From the NCBI RefSeq assembly GCF_900110145.1, contig NZ_FOCP01000018.1:1-64000 (forward strand): 64,000 nucleotides of DNA, in the 5' to 3' direction. Of the stretch, positions 7,933-16,812 are shown in pieces. Both the position numbers and the translations under genes were made by a program. Origin of the DNA: Nitrosomonas marina. Lineage in GTDB: Bacteria; Pseudomonadota; Gammaproteobacteria; Burkholderiales; Nitrosomonadaceae. Numbering within the stretch: position 1 is the first letter of the stretch; each line of letters opens with the position of its first letter. The notes under the pieces were generated by a model that was not told the origin of the DNA, searched no databases, and saw only the letters and a program-made list of their open reading frames with translations.

Positions 7933-8535
7933 CTATCTGGGAGTTGTTTCTGATAAAGACTTGCCGACAATCTTCAGGCACTCGCCTTGATTCTTTTCGA
8001 TGAAATCGACCAGCGTCAAATATTTGTTGACGATCTGCTGAACATCTATTCCGAAGGTCTGAATATCTCGTTGAGTCTCTGCAGATAGTTCGAGTCTTTC
8101 GGTCTCTCTATCATCGACTCCTGAAACTCCACCGGCATGCATTCCTTCTCGACCACAGTTGTCCGGTTTTCTTTTTTTGACAGCGGCGTACATGCGCTTA
8201 TTACCAAGATCAGCAATATCATCAAGCAGCTTTTTATTACGTTCGCGTTCTGCATTGAGCACCTCGTTTAAATGTTGTTTATCAAGTTCCCTGCGATGCT
8301 TTTCTTCCTTCATGCGCTTGGCTACGATCTTTTCTTTTTGCTTCAACAGGTCGCGCTCGGCTTTGACTGCGATTGCTTCTCTGGCTGCGTACCCTTCTCT
8401 GTATGAATCTTTCAGTCGCCCCTGATCCCAGGAATAAACCGACCATAGCAACATCCCAACGACCACAACGCCAATAGCATACGGCGCGGCTTTGAATGCA
8501 AATCTGACCACAATCGACCATGGTATCGGTATCAT
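7933..8535 (-). CDS. Rz: Inner-membrane spanin, Rz-like
   Basis: A 200-residue protein with one N-terminal membrane helix (AAPYAIGVVVVGMLLWSVYSW, residues about 17-37). A long charged coiled coil follows to about residue 115 (ERDLLKQKEKIVAKRMKEEK), then a periplasmic tail. This is the i-spanin layout: it bridges the periplasm with Rz1 and fuses the inner and outer membranes in the last step of lysis. The start overlaps the preceding holin-like gene by 4 bp. A full Rz1 frame is nested inside, which strongly supports the assignment. Confidence 0.85.
   Translation of the reverse strand: MIPIPWSIVVRFAFKAAPYAIGVVVVGMLLWSVYSWDQGRLKDSYREGYAAREAIAVKAERDLLKQKEKIVAKRMKEEKHRRELDKQHLNEVLNAERERNKKLLDDIADLGNKRMYAAVKKRKPDNCGREGMHAGGVSGVDDRETERLELSAETQRDIQTFGIDVQQIVNKYLTLVDFIEKNQGECLKIVGKSLSETTPR
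8046..8255 (-). CDS. Rz1: Outer-membrane spanin lipoprotein, Rz1-like (nested in Rz)
   Basis: The 69-residue frame lies wholly inside Rz in a different reading frame. It has a lipoprotein signal: a hydrophobic stretch LMILLILVIS then lipobox I-S-A-C at residues 19-22. A ribosome site GAGGTG sits 6 bases before the ATG. The mature part is short and includes prolines, as in other o-spanins. Embedded Rz1 genes are well known in lambda-like phages. It would be exported, lipidated on Cys22 and held in the outer membrane, facing Rz. Confidence 0.85.
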   Translation of the reverse strand: MQNANVIKSCLMILLILVISACTPLSKKENRTTVVEKECMPVEFQESMIERPKDSNYLQRLNEIFRPSE

Positions 8536-8777
8536 TTTTCAGTCTCCGTTTTTGATTTTGCCTTATGTTCTGCAGCATTTGCTACAGCCATGCTGCCGGA
8601 TAAAACGACAGGAGCGCCGAGAATCCAACCCGCAACCTCAGCTGTAACAGTTCCGCCGGTAAGCCAAATGCCGGCAATAACCGAAACAGATAGAAATACA
8701 TGGCAGTACAATGATATTCTGGTTATTTCCGACTTCCTGCTGCCGATCGGTATCGACTGAAATAGCCTGCTATTCAT
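8532..8777 (-). CDS. Small membrane protein, holin-like
   Basis: The start at 8777 gives 81 residues. It overlaps the sigma-like gene's stop as ATGA and has GGA seven bases upstream; a longer frame to 8822 lacks this. Two hydrophobic segments (ISLYCHVFLSVSVIAGIWLTG and AGWILGAPVVLSGSMAVANAA) and a charged C-terminus (EHKAKSKTETEK) fit a small phage holin or holin-like protein. It lies directly before Rz. Assignment rests on topology and position, since no holin family is recognised by sequence. Confidence 0.55.
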   Translation of the reverse strand: MNSRLFQSIPIGSRKSEITRISLYCHVFLSVSVIAGIWLTGGTVTAEVAGWILGAPVVLSGSMAVANAAEHKAKSKTETEK

Positions 8778-9370
8778 AGCATTTCCTTTATCTTGTTGAC
8801 AGCTTTGCGCTGCGCCTTCCATGCGCCCGAACCATTTGCGTATCCAAGCTTTTCGGCTATGTCGCCATATTCGCGGTCATCGACATGTACCGCCCAGATA
8901 ATCCGCCGGACTCTATCAGGCAGTTGGTCGATAATTTCGAGTAACTGCCTGGCGGCGCATACGTTGACCGGATCGACTCCGTCCGGTATGTCATAGCACT
9001 CGGTTATATCAACATGTTCCGCCAGCTTGTGCGTGCGCTTGCCTATACCGTGAGAGCCAAGCTGACTGCGGGCGTAATCCCTTGCCCGTCCATACATCCG
9101 CATGACCGCGTATTTTTCAAATGTTGCCGGATCACCGCCCTTGCGGTACGCCTCAACCAGCGCAAGCACTGTCTCCTGCCTCAGTTCGTACAGGTCGAGC
9201 CTGTATCCGGTATCCCGGTACACTTCAAACGCAATGCGCCTGGCTGTGTCGATATAATCAAATATGACTCGTTCACCAATGCTTTCTCCTGCCCGTGTGG
9301 TTTGCACGATGCCTGATTGTTTACCTGTCAGTTTTAGCGGGACTGCCAGAAACTGCGCTGAACGAGTCAT
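8774..9370 (-). CDS. Phage sigma-70-like transcription factor
   Basis: 198 residues. A region resembling sigma region 2 spans about 35-100 (FDYIDTARRIAFEVYRDTG, LYELRQETVLALVEAYRK, YAVMRMYGRARDYAR). A region-4-like helix-turn-helix occupies about 145-198 (LPDRVRRIIWAVHVDDREYGDIAEKLG). The RD-YA-R region-2 spacing and the downstream E-Y-G-D-I-A recognition helix resemble small sigma-family proteins. Finding it inside the lysis block is unusual; it may direct the host polymerase to late or lysis promoters. An alternative is a sigma-like DNA-binding regulator without true sigma activity. Confidence 0.6.
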   Translation of the reverse strand: MTRSAQFLAVPLKLTGKQSGIVQTTRAGESIGERVIFDYIDTARRIAFEVYRDTGYRLDLYELRQETVLALVEAYRKGGDPATFEKYAVMRMYGRARDYARSQLGSHGIGKRTHKLAEHVDITECYDIPDGVDPVNVCAARQLLEIIDQLPDRVRRIIWAVHVDDREYGDIAEKLGYANGSGAWKAQRKAVNKIKEML

Positions 9371-9373
9371 AAC

Positions 9374-9667
9374 CTATTTAAAGCTGTTGATCAGCTTCGT
9401 GAAAAATTCTGCAACGCCGACCGCAGAGCCTGCTGCATACAAGAAACCAAGAACGACACACACCCCGATAACCCTTGAGACTGTATCAATAAAGAACATG
9501 AATTTTTTTGCCCCGCTTTTCTCTCCGGCTTTGAAAGCATCCTGGTAAATCCGTGTCTCTGTGTTTGCCTTTATCATTACCTCCAGTCTTTCCAGCGACG
9601 ACTGCACGCTGTCCAGTTTCGCTTCGAGCATGCCGATCTTCTCGGCTTTCGGGCATTGTTCGGACAT
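9374..9667 (-). CDS. Holin-like protein with coiled coil and C-terminal TM
   Basis: A 97-residue protein. Residues 8-45 form a heptad-rich helix (IGMLEAKLDSVQSSLERLEVMIK), then one or two membrane segments (FFIDTVSRVIGVCVVLGFLYAAGS). Architecture resembles XhlA-type hemolysin/holin accessory proteins. GGAGA lies before the ATG. Together with 8532-8777 it may form a two-component membrane-lesion system; which is the true holin cannot be told from sequence alone. Confidence 0.5.
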   Translation of the reverse strand: MSEQCPKAEKIGMLEAKLDSVQSSLERLEVMIKANTETRIYQDAFKAGEKSGAKKFMFFIDTVSRVIGVCVVLGFLYAAGSAVGVAEFFTKLINSFK

Positions 9668-9776
9668 TACGTCTCCATTGTCTGGATGTTCACCATGTCA
9701 CCGCTTCAACGCTGGCAACGTCTGTCGCTGCATCAACCGCTGCGAGCTTGGTATTAAAATTTGAATTAGCGGTCAA

Positions 9777-10100
9777 TCAACGCGACAGTAAAGCCTGACC
9801 GATTGCCTGTATGTCGGCGTATGTCATCGGGTTCTGGTCGCCGTTTACATCGATCAGGTACATGCCTTCCGGTACGCTGCCGACCGATAAAATCTCGCTC
9901 AACAGTTCGCGGCGTTCTTTTGTGGCCGAGTATGTTTTGCTGTTGTAGTCGATGTCTGCAGACAGCGTTGATTCGTATGCTGATTTTAGTTCCGCGCGTT
10001 TGTTCTGCCTGAAAAACTCCAGTTCTTCGGCGTCTGCTGCGGCTTCCTCTGCTTCGGTAAACTGCACAGGTCCGCTGAGCGTCATGCGGTATCTAGGCAT
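9777..10100 (-). CDS. DUF4376-type tail fibre assembly/accessory protein
   Basis: A 107-residue protein. The C-terminal half contains ADIDYNSKTYSATKERRELL followed by SEILSVGSVPEGMYLIDVNG and MTYADIQAIGQALL, the core pattern of the DUF4376 domain found next to phage tail fibre genes. The start overlaps the preceding fibre gene by 8 bp. It is probably a fibre chaperone or a small fibre-associated protein. Confidence 0.65.
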   Translation of the reverse strand: MPRYRMTLSGPVQFTEAEEAAADAEELEFFRQNKRAELKSAYESTLSADIDYNSKTYSATKERRELLSEILSVGSVPEGMYLIDVNGDQNPMTYADIQAIGQALLSR

Positions 10101-10965
10101 TTTTGATTCCGTAGAGTGAGAATTTGCCGCCGGTGATGTTTGCTGTCGACGGATAGAAACGAACGCCTGTCAATGCGCCGGTGCCTGAGTTATTACCTCG
10201 AACCATTGCGCCCATTGTTGTGCCGTTATACAACACAGTATTGCATATCAGTGTTTTCGGAAGCGCTGACGACGGCTTGAAAATGTCCATGATAAAATCG
10301 ATATGAACGCCTCCCGTATCCGCAATATCGCTGGCAAGCTGGATATAACTCTGCGCCGAACCTGCGGCGCCATTATCTGAATAGAGATAATTCGAGCCGG
10401 CATCGTATGAGCCGCCGATCTTTAACCGGCAACGCAATGCGACAGTGGTCGTCACGTTGTAATGTATCCCCGTTCCGATAATCCTGTAGCAGTCGTATTC
10501 ATCGAAATCGTTTTCTATGTCAATCTGAGCGGATGCTGACGCTTCAACCGATCCCAGGAAAACGACCGATCCCTCCGGGTTCGGTGCTGCCAGACTGATA
10601 GTCCAATCGTTATATGTGCCCGAACCGAGCACGCGCCGAATATTCATATCAAGCGCGCCGGTTCCAGAGTTATACGAATTTACCTCGCCTAGCATCCAAT
10701 TGCTTGCATCCTTTGCAAGCTTCAGCGTCATGCCCTTAACCCAGCTTTTGGATGTGTCGGCAACAAATGACTTGCTGCCAGTTCCGATTGCAATGGATGT
10801 CGAGCTGGTGCCATTGGTTGAATTGAAATTCAGCGCCGTGATGTCTGTATTGAATTGCGCCATGGCGGTATAAAACCAGTCAACAAGCGCAGCCATTGAA
10901 GAAATAAAGGCCGGTCTTGTCTGGCTTGAGCTTGGTTTCGGAGTTGGTGGCAAGTCTACTGACAT
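10093..10965 (-). CDS. Tail fibre/receptor-binding protein candidate
   Basis: 290 residues, rich in Ser, Thr, Asn and Gly. There is a short N-terminal anchoring part (about 1-45), a beta-rich middle and a C-terminal domain (about 130-290) with phage tail-fibre character (SAQIDIENDFDEYDCYRIIG, GVRFYPSTANITGGKFSLYG). It is placed between the tail-tip-like gene and the DUF4376 gene, the usual slot of the fibre. It carries no transmembrane or signal segment. The C-terminal domain is the likely host-contact part. Confidence 0.6.
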   Translation of the reverse strand: MSVDLPPTPKPSSSQTRPAFISSMAALVDWFYTAMAQFNTDITALNFNSTNGTSSTSIAIGTGSKSFVADTSKSWVKGMTLKLAKDASNWMLGEVNSYNSGTGALDMNIRRVLGSGTYNDWTISLAAPNPEGSVVFLGSVEASASAQIDIENDFDEYDCYRIIGTGIHYNVTTTVALRCRLKIGGSYDAGSNYLYSDNGAAGSAQSYIQLASDIADTGGVHIDFIMDIFKPSSALPKTLICNTVLYNGTTMGAMVRGNNSGTGALTGVRFYPSTANITGGKFSLYGIKNA

Positions 10966-10968
10966 ATA

Positions 10969-11892
10969 TTAAACGCCTTTTAATAACAGTTTTATGTGCG
11001 CCTCTCTGGGCTTTGCATTGATTTTGAATTCACGGTACAGGCCACGCATCAGGAATGGTTCGTGGTAATCCGGAACATCCTGATCAACGCCGTACCAAAT
11101 GCCGACAGCAGCATTCAGCCTCTCTCGCGCGCTGCGGATTGATTGCAGGTATTCCCTGTCCACCAATAATTGGATGTCATTAACCGGTACGCTTTTCTTT
11201 GGTAACAGAACAATCTCCCCGGTGTCGCGCCGCTCGATCAATGAAAAATTCTCGACGTCATCAAGCCCGTCATACTGCAATGCGCCCAGGTAAACGGATG
11301 TCCCAAAGCAGGCGAACTGCGTATCCAATGCTCCGCTGCCGGTCAGCTCCAGTTCGATTGTTCCCGTCGACGGTCCGGGTATGTCTTCCCATATCAGGAT
11401 CGGGATGTCATAAAACGGCATGTAAAAGTAATCGTAATAATCGACAACCGGTCGTCTGCGCGTTTCCTTGGTTTCTTCAAAAATGATGTTCGACGCAAAG
11501 TCTTTGACGCGTAACGTTGCGAAATCCGCAGTGGTGCCGCCCAGCGCGAACGAATCAAACCGAACTCCTGGCGTTAATGTGTAGGTGACTGGCGACGTTC
11601 CGCTGGTAACGTAATTAGTCTTCAATTCCCACATGTTAAATCTGTTTGTGCGGCGGTACAGGTGCAGCCAGTATGCTGATTCGCCGGGCAACGGTACTGG
11701 TGCGTTGCCGGTGGTGTCCTGTATCGCTACAAAAACATCATGCTGATCTGTGTCGATGACGCTAACTGTCGCTCCAGCTGTATATGGTGTAGCAGGGTTA
11801 TACGCATCCTCGCCAGACGCAGCCGGTTCGGCAATAGAGCTGGCCGTCATCATCGCGTCTGTGATGACCTCTGGTATTAATACTTTCGCCAT
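10969..11892 (-). CDS. Minor tail/tail-tip protein
   Basis: 307 residues. Near residues 30-75 is a carbohydrate-binding-like module (YNPATPYTAGATVSVIDTDQ...WLHL), common in phage tail proteins. Later segments are beta-rich, and the end (GLYREFKINAKPREAHIKLLL) suggests a hub or spike adaptor. It directly follows the tape measure gene with no gap, the position where distal tail or tip proteins are encoded. No catalytic motif seen. Confidence 0.6.
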   Translation of the reverse strand: MAKVLIPEVITDAMMTASSIAEPAASGEDAYNPATPYTAGATVSVIDTDQHDVFVAIQDTTGNAPVPLPGESAYWLHLYRRTNRFNMWELKTNYVTSGTSPVTYTLTPGVRFDSFALGGTTADFATLRVKDFASNIIFEETKETRRRPVVDYYDYFYMPFYDIPILIWEDIPGPSTGTIELELTGSGALDTQFACFGTSVYLGALQYDGLDDVENFSLIERRDTGEIVLLPKKSVPVNDIQLLVDREYLQSIRSARERLNAAVGIWYGVDQDVPDYHEPFLMRGLYREFKINAKPREAHIKLLLKGV

Positions 11893-14800
11893 TTATGATG
11901 TCTGTATTGCGTTTCCATTCGGCGTAACGTTAGAAAGGATTCTGGCTGTTTTTTTGCTGGCATCCGTCCCTTCGTCAATGGCCTGTTTCAGTTTTGCTAT
12001 TTCTTCAAGCAGCAACCGGTTCATGTGATCGGTCGACTGCAGCCCTGCGCCGAACTGGCTGTGCCCTGTCGGCAATGACCGGTGCAATTGCGCGGTTGAT
12101 GTTCCCGCGATAATACCGGCGCGGCTGCGTGCGTCTGCTATTGCTGCCGGGTTCGGGTTCAGGTCGTTTTCCAGAATAAACGCTGTGCGTGCAAACTGAT
12201 TCGCAACGATCTTTTTGTACGTGTCGCCAGCCGTGGTGATGCCGCCAAACGAATCCAGCGCATTGATGTCGAACTGCAATCCTGAATCTACCCTGTTCAG
12301 ATCGCGGTCAAGCAACTCCTTCAGCAGGTCTGTCTGCTGCTCAAGCTGGTCAAGTGTCAGCTGCTCAACAGACAGCTGGTTTTCTCCGAGAGCGGCCAGT
12401 TCGTTGACTGCGCTGGCTGCTTCACCCTGTGCTATCTTGAATTCTTCAAACGTTGAAAAATTCGCGCTGGTCAGCCCCGACAGGTTGCCGATTGAATCTC
12501 GTAATCTGTCGGTAATGACTGACGTAATGTCAGCCCCGCCGCGTACAGAATTGATTGAACCTGTCACCAGGTTAAGCGCATCGTTAAACGTGTCCGGCAG
12601 GATGTTGCGTGCTGCGCTTTGCAGCGAATCGATAAAGCTGCTGATTACGCCGCCCTTTTCTTTTGCGCGGTCGAGCAGTCTTTCTTCCAACTCGTACCGC
12701 TCGCGGATCAGGTCTTTCTGTTTTTCTGCGCGTTCGGTCAGTCCGCGTATGTCTGCCTCGCGTATCTCCGCTGATCTGTCTATCCCTGTCTGCAGTTCGC
12801 GGCGGGCTACCTTGAATGCTGCGCGTTCCTTGCCAATGACATTGATCATGTGCTTGTAGTCGTCTGACGTGAAGTCCTGACCGGGTTCTCTGATAGATTC
12901 TGCTGCTTTGTCTGCAGCATCTTTCAGCCTGTGAAAATCGACAATCAGATCATCATAGGTAAACGCAAGTTTTACCAGCTCGGCATTGCCGGACCGGAAC
13001 GCTTTGAACAGATCGTCAAGCGTCGGTATGAAATTGATGCCGATCTCGTTCATGACGCCTTTCACGCGTTCTTCAACGACTTCAAGCTGCTGCGATTCGT
13101 TCAACACATTGTTGAAAAAATCGCTTTGCTGTTTGCTGAATTCTTCAAAACCGCCGAAGCCTGCAACAATCTCGCTGACCTTCTCAAGCCCCAGCGCCTG
13201 TACCTGTTCGCGTGCATGCGCTGCACTGTCGCCAGCGAGTATCAGTCCGTTTTCAAGTGTCTGGAATTCGTTACCGACGCGCACGAGTGTATCGACTGCC
13301 GCCTCGCCGCTGCGTGACATTCCGGTGATAGACGGTATCAATAATTGCTCGACCATTTCATTGCTGGCCGCTGCGATCACTCCGGCAATATCCGCATCGC
13401 TGATTTGCTGACCTTTTTCTGTTACCAGGTCAACAGCAAATGAAAAATCATTCAGCGATTCAGTGCCAATGCCGAGTTTTTCCGCTGCACTGGTGACGGA
13501 ATCAGTGATCTGCTGCATGCTCTCGTCGAGAACGTTGCCGATCTCCAGGGCTTGAGAGATTGCTGGTTCGATAAACTTATCCAGCCTGCCAGACACTCCG
13601 CTTTCAGACAGTCTGCCGAATTCGTTTAGCAATTCGCCTGTGCGTGTATCAACAATTATATTGTCGTCGCGGGATGATTTGAAAACGCTGCCTTTTGCCT
13701 GATGACGCTCTGACAGCACGCCATCAAATCCATCAACCGTCAGATTACCTAGCAGGGTGTCGTCCTGGAATTTGAATGCTTTTCGGCCAAACAATCGATT
13801 AATGCTTCCAGCAAGGATGCCGCCAACAGGACCGCCCAGGATAGAGCCGATCAGGCTGGAAGTTGCGCTTCCAACTCCAAGCACTTTTCTATCGCCACCA
13901 ATAGCTGACCCGAGACCGGTGCCAATGCCAACACCCGCGAGCGCTGCTGACGCTGCGCTAAACCCTGAACCAAGGCTGGTCAATTGCCCAAAATTGGGGA
14001 CTGGACCTGTGACGGACAGGCCAAGATTCTGCCCGACACCTGAAGTCGCGAAAGAATTGAATAAATTTGACGCACCGAAACCAGAACTTGCAAAGTCGAG
14101 AATGCCTGATCCAGCGCTTGCCAAGTTGAAACCGCCACCACCCGTAGACGCAAGCGCAGCAGAGCTGCCCAAGCCAAACAGCGCGCCCAGTCCGCTACCC
14201 TGCAGCAGCTTGATCGATGCGAATTCAGCAATGATGCGCCCGACTGCGTTTTTAACGCTGCGAACCATGCCGTCAAGGCCGTCGTCGAAGAAATTGAACA
14301 GGCTGTCAGCGACCGATCCCTGTATGCGCCGCATACCGGATATGATGAATTGTTCATTCGTTCCGAATACATCAATCGTTTTTTCGCCAAAGAGTGCTGT
14401 CTGCGTCGTGATTTCTGCGACAGAATCGGCGGCGGTGTCTGTTGCTGCAATGTATTCGTTGATGATCCTGATATATTCCTGATCGGCAATATCAGGACGC
14501 AAACCGGCTGCAGCAAGTTTTGCTACTCTCGCCAGCTCTTCATTGCGTTTGATCAGTGGATCGTATGCGGAAGTCAGGCGGCTTATTTCGCGTTGCATTT
14601 CCTCAGCTTCGCGATCCGTTTCCTGAATGGATTTGGTTAACGCATCAAGCGACTTTGAGCCTGAGCTGGCTTTTGGCGGTATGTTGCTTAAAGGTTCGTC
14701 GAGATCGGTCAGCGGTTTGTTCAGGTCGCTGGCTGCGTCAGATGTCTTTTTCAAGGATTCCCTGAGTTTTCTCAGGTCCTCTTCTCCGTCTTCGATCCGT

Positions 14801-16101
14801 TGTGCCAATTCATCAGCGCGACGTTTATCAAAGAAGACACCCTTATAGAGATCATCTAGAATAGGAACGCCCGTCGGTTCAGTCAGCGAGGAGAGCTCAT
14901 TGCGCATTTTCGCGAGCGCCTCTTCCTGTTTCTGGATAGCTGGCACCTGCCCGCTATTGCCGAACAATCTATCCATTGCCTGAGCAGCCCAGTCTGCAGC
15001 AGGTGCTAGCACATCGGCCAATGTTGCGCCAAGCGTCAATGCAATGGAATTGATGGAAGCCATCAACTTGTCAATTTTAAAGCCGCGACTGTCCGCCATC
15101 TTGTTAAATGCGTCTTCAGTAGCTCCGGCCTTCTCGCCCATCTGTCCCATGATGTCGCTGAAGTCCTGACCGGCATTGCCAGCCAACGCCATGACCGGAA
15201 CAAGCGCCTCAACGCCGCCGAACAATTGCGCGAGCTTATCCGTGCTGCCTCCGGTTTTGGTAACTACTTCATCAAGGAAACCGGCAAACCCTTTCGCCTG
15301 CAGACCAGCGGAATTGAACTGAATGCCAAGCCCTTCGGATAAGTCTGTTGCTTCTTTGGTCGGTTTCGCTACGGCTGCGAGAATCGCGCGTACGCCGGTG
15401 ATGCTCTCTGTTGTCGATATGCCGCCCTTGGTTAATGCTGCGACGGTTGCAACCAGTTCATCAAAGCCGACATTCAGCGACGCGGCAATGGGCGCAACTT
15501 TACCGAGATTTGTTGACAGTTCGCCGATGGTCGTTTTGCCGCTGCGCATGCCAACAAACAGCGTGTCTGATACCGCCGTTACTGATTCAACCTGATCGCC
15601 GTATGCGTTTAGAATTGACGTCAAACCGTCCACGGCAACGTCGACCTGTGTCACACCGCCGACCGCCAGTTTATTAGCTGCGGTCAATATGTCGGTTGCT
15701 TCTGCTGCGTCGGATGCGCCTGCCGAGATAACCTGGTAAAACGCCTTGACCTGCTCGACCGGCATTGTGCCGAATTGCTTGGCAAGCCGCTGCGCTTCAA
15801 ATTCCAGTTCGCGCGTACTGTCTGCCGCGCCGTCAAGCAGCGTTGATACTTCGGCCAGTGACCTGTCAAAATCCAGTGCGGTATTCAGGGATGCGCTGAC
15901 ACCGGCCACCGTCCCGACCAACGCGGCAACCTGCCCGGCTGACCGCGTGAGGAATCCCTTGATGTTATTCGTTGCGCCGTCAAATGTGCGCTGCGTATCA
16001 CGGGCGAACTTAAGCGCGGCCTGGCTGTTTCGGTCCAGTCCTTTTGTGTACTCAGCATGGTCGAGTGCGAGCTTTACGACCAGGCTACCAAGTGCGCTCA
16101 T
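11893..16101 (-). CDS. Tail tape measure protein
   Basis: 1402 residues, the longest gene of the window. The N-terminal part (KLALDHAEYTKGLDRNSQAALKFA...) and the adjoining TP901-type region with repeated V-x-A-L helices (about 60-350) identify it. A Gly/Ala-rich hydrophobic region lies near 640-780. Coiled coils surround it, and its length predicts a long tail (tens of turns of tail tube). The start overlaps the stop of the T-like frame by 4 bp. It is translated after the chaperones that coat it during assembly. Confidence 0.92.
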   Translation of the reverse strand: MSALGSLVVKLALDHAEYTKGLDRNSQAALKFARDTQRTFDGATNNIKGFLTRSAGQVAALVGTVAGVSASLNTALDFDRSLAEVSTLLDGAADSTRELEFEAQRLAKQFGTMPVEQVKAFYQVISAGASDAAEATDILTAANKLAVGGVTQVDVAVDGLTSILNAYGDQVESVTAVSDTLFVGMRSGKTTIGELSTNLGKVAPIAASLNVGFDELVATVAALTKGGISTTESITGVRAILAAVAKPTKEATDLSEGLGIQFNSAGLQAKGFAGFLDEVVTKTGGSTDKLAQLFGGVEALVPVMALAGNAGQDFSDIMGQMGEKAGATEDAFNKMADSRGFKIDKLMASINSIALTLGATLADVLAPAADWAAQAMDRLFGNSGQVPAIQKQEEALAKMRNELSSLTEPTGVPILDDLYKGVFFDKRRADELAQRIEDGEEDLRKLRESLKKTSDAASDLNKPLTDLDEPLSNIPPKASSGSKSLDALTKSIQETDREAEEMQREISRLTSAYDPLIKRNEELARVAKLAAAGLRPDIADQEYIRIINEYIAATDTAADSVAEITTQTALFGEKTIDVFGTNEQFIISGMRRIQGSVADSLFNFFDDGLDGMVRSVKNAVGRIIAEFASIKLLQGSGLGALFGLGSSAALASTGGGGFNLASAGSGILDFASSGFGASNLFNSFATSGVGQNLGLSVTGPVPNFGQLTSLGSGFSAASAALAGVGIGTGLGSAIGGDRKVLGVGSATSSLIGSILGGPVGGILAGSINRLFGRKAFKFQDDTLLGNLTVDGFDGVLSERHQAKGSVFKSSRDDNIIVDTRTGELLNEFGRLSESGVSGRLDKFIEPAISQALEIGNVLDESMQQITDSVTSAAEKLGIGTESLNDFSFAVDLVTEKGQQISDADIAGVIAAASNEMVEQLLIPSITGMSRSGEAAVDTLVRVGNEFQTLENGLILAGDSAAHAREQVQALGLEKVSEIVAGFGGFEEFSKQQSDFFNNVLNESQQLEVVEERVKGVMNEIGINFIPTLDDLFKAFRSGNAELVKLAFTYDDLIVDFHRLKDAADKAAESIREPGQDFTSDDYKHMINVIGKERAAFKVARRELQTGIDRSAEIREADIRGLTERAEKQKDLIRERYELEERLLDRAKEKGGVISSFIDSLQSAARNILPDTFNDALNLVTGSINSVRGGADITSVITDRLRDSIGNLSGLTSANFSTFEEFKIAQGEAASAVNELAALGENQLSVEQLTLDQLEQQTDLLKELLDRDLNRVDSGLQFDINALDSFGGITTAGDTYKKIVANQFARTAFILENDLNPNPAAIADARSRAGIIAGTSTAQLHRSLPTGHSQFGAGLQSTDHMNRLLLEEIAKLKQAIDEGTDASKKTARILSNVTPNGNAIQTS

Positions 16102-16451
16102 TTATTCCGTCTTTCCGCTTGTATTTTTAAGATTGTTTTTTCGATGATCTGCAGGTCTGCGAATATTTCTTTTCTGCGTTTTTTTCTGATGTCCTGTATC
16201 CACATCACTGCTTTGATTGATGAATAGTTCAGCCCGATATAGCCACCCATCGGCGCGACGATCCATTGCGTATCAATCGCCAGAAAAAACAGTAGCGATT
16301 CCCAGTTTTCCTCCCAGACTTCGCACTCCTGAAAATCCGACCCTTCAGAATTGCGTCTGGCGGCTTCAATGACTTCGGGCGGAGCATTGGCCTGCATTAA
16401 TCCTTTTATGACGTCGCCGTCGATTCTGATTGATTCTTGCCGGTCACCCAT
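16098..16451 (-). CDS. Tail assembly chaperone, T-like part (DUF1799)
   Basis: The 117-residue frame matches DUF1799 (FQECEVWEENWESLLFFLAI, MGGYIGLNYSSIKAVMW). Like lambda gpT it need not be made alone. The open frame continues upstream without a stop to the slippery site at 16475-16481, so ribosomes slipping -1 from the G-like gene would add an eight-residue linker (LESVARFW) and this domain. Whether the ATG at 16451 is also used is unknown; no strong ribosome site precedes it. It overlaps the tape measure start. Confidence 0.8.
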   Translation of the reverse strand: MGDRQESIRIDGDVIKGLMQANAPPEVIEAARRNSEGSDFQECEVWEENWESLLFFLAIDTQWIVAPMGGYIGLNYSSIKAVMWIQDIRKKRRKEIFADLQIIEKTILKIQAERRNK

Positions 16452-16471
16452 CCAGAAACGGGCGACCGATT

Positions 16472-16798
16472 CTAGTTTTTTTCGCGTCCCTTAACGACTG
16501 ACTTCCAGAACGCAATGCGAAGCGCTGCCAATGCCTCCGGTACTGCGAGCAGTGACTCCAATGTATCCGGGTTGAATTCGACCGGCTGATTGTCGTCATC
16601 AAGAAAATCAGCCCATCCAACCAGCTTGCGGCGCATCAGATCTGATGGTTTCAACTCGTTCAGCTCTAACAGTTCTTCGGTATTGGAGCGAGCAAATTCG
16701 GCCATGAATGTAGAGCGGTCATGCCCGCCTTTATGGTTCGGTGTGTCGACTTCAACGCGTGCCATGAATGTCGGTTTTTTGCTGATCTTGAATGCCAT
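16472..16798 (-). CDS. Tail assembly chaperone, G-like
   Basis: A 108-residue protein with the features of gpG-type chaperones: an N-terminal beta part (ISKKPTFMARVEVDTPN) and a helical C-terminal part (EALAALRIAFWKSVVKG). It is encoded just after the tail tube gene and just before the T-like frame and the tape measure. A poly-A slippery heptamer at its very end allows a minority of ribosomes to make a G-T fusion. The G to GT ratio normally sets correct tail assembly. Confidence 0.85.
   Translation of the reverse strand: MAFKISKKPTFMARVEVDTPNHKGGHDRSTFMAEFARSNTEELLELNELKPSDLMRRKLVGWADFLDDDNQPVEFNPDTLESLLAVPEALAALRIAFWKSVVKGREKN
16475..16481 (-). promoter_or_regulatory. -1 ribosomal frameshift site A AAA AAC
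   Basis: The last two sense codons of the G-like gene are AAA AAC, preceded by an A. This gives the classic X-XXY-YYZ heptamer directly before the TAG stop (16472-16474). After a -1 slip the reading continues CTA GAA TCG ... and enters the DUF1799 frame without meeting a stop. This is the same logic as lambda G/GT. Confidence 0.85.
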
Positions 16799-16812
16799 TG
16801 TTTCTCCCGTTC

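Noticed and set aside
9668-9776. 27-codon frame from TTG between DUF4376 and the holin-like gene
   Set aside because: Non-ATG start without ribosome site; too short to support.
13757-14482. 241-residue rightward frame
   Set aside because: Antisense to the tape measure gene; Pro/Ser-rich composition is typical of a shadow of Gly/Ala codons.
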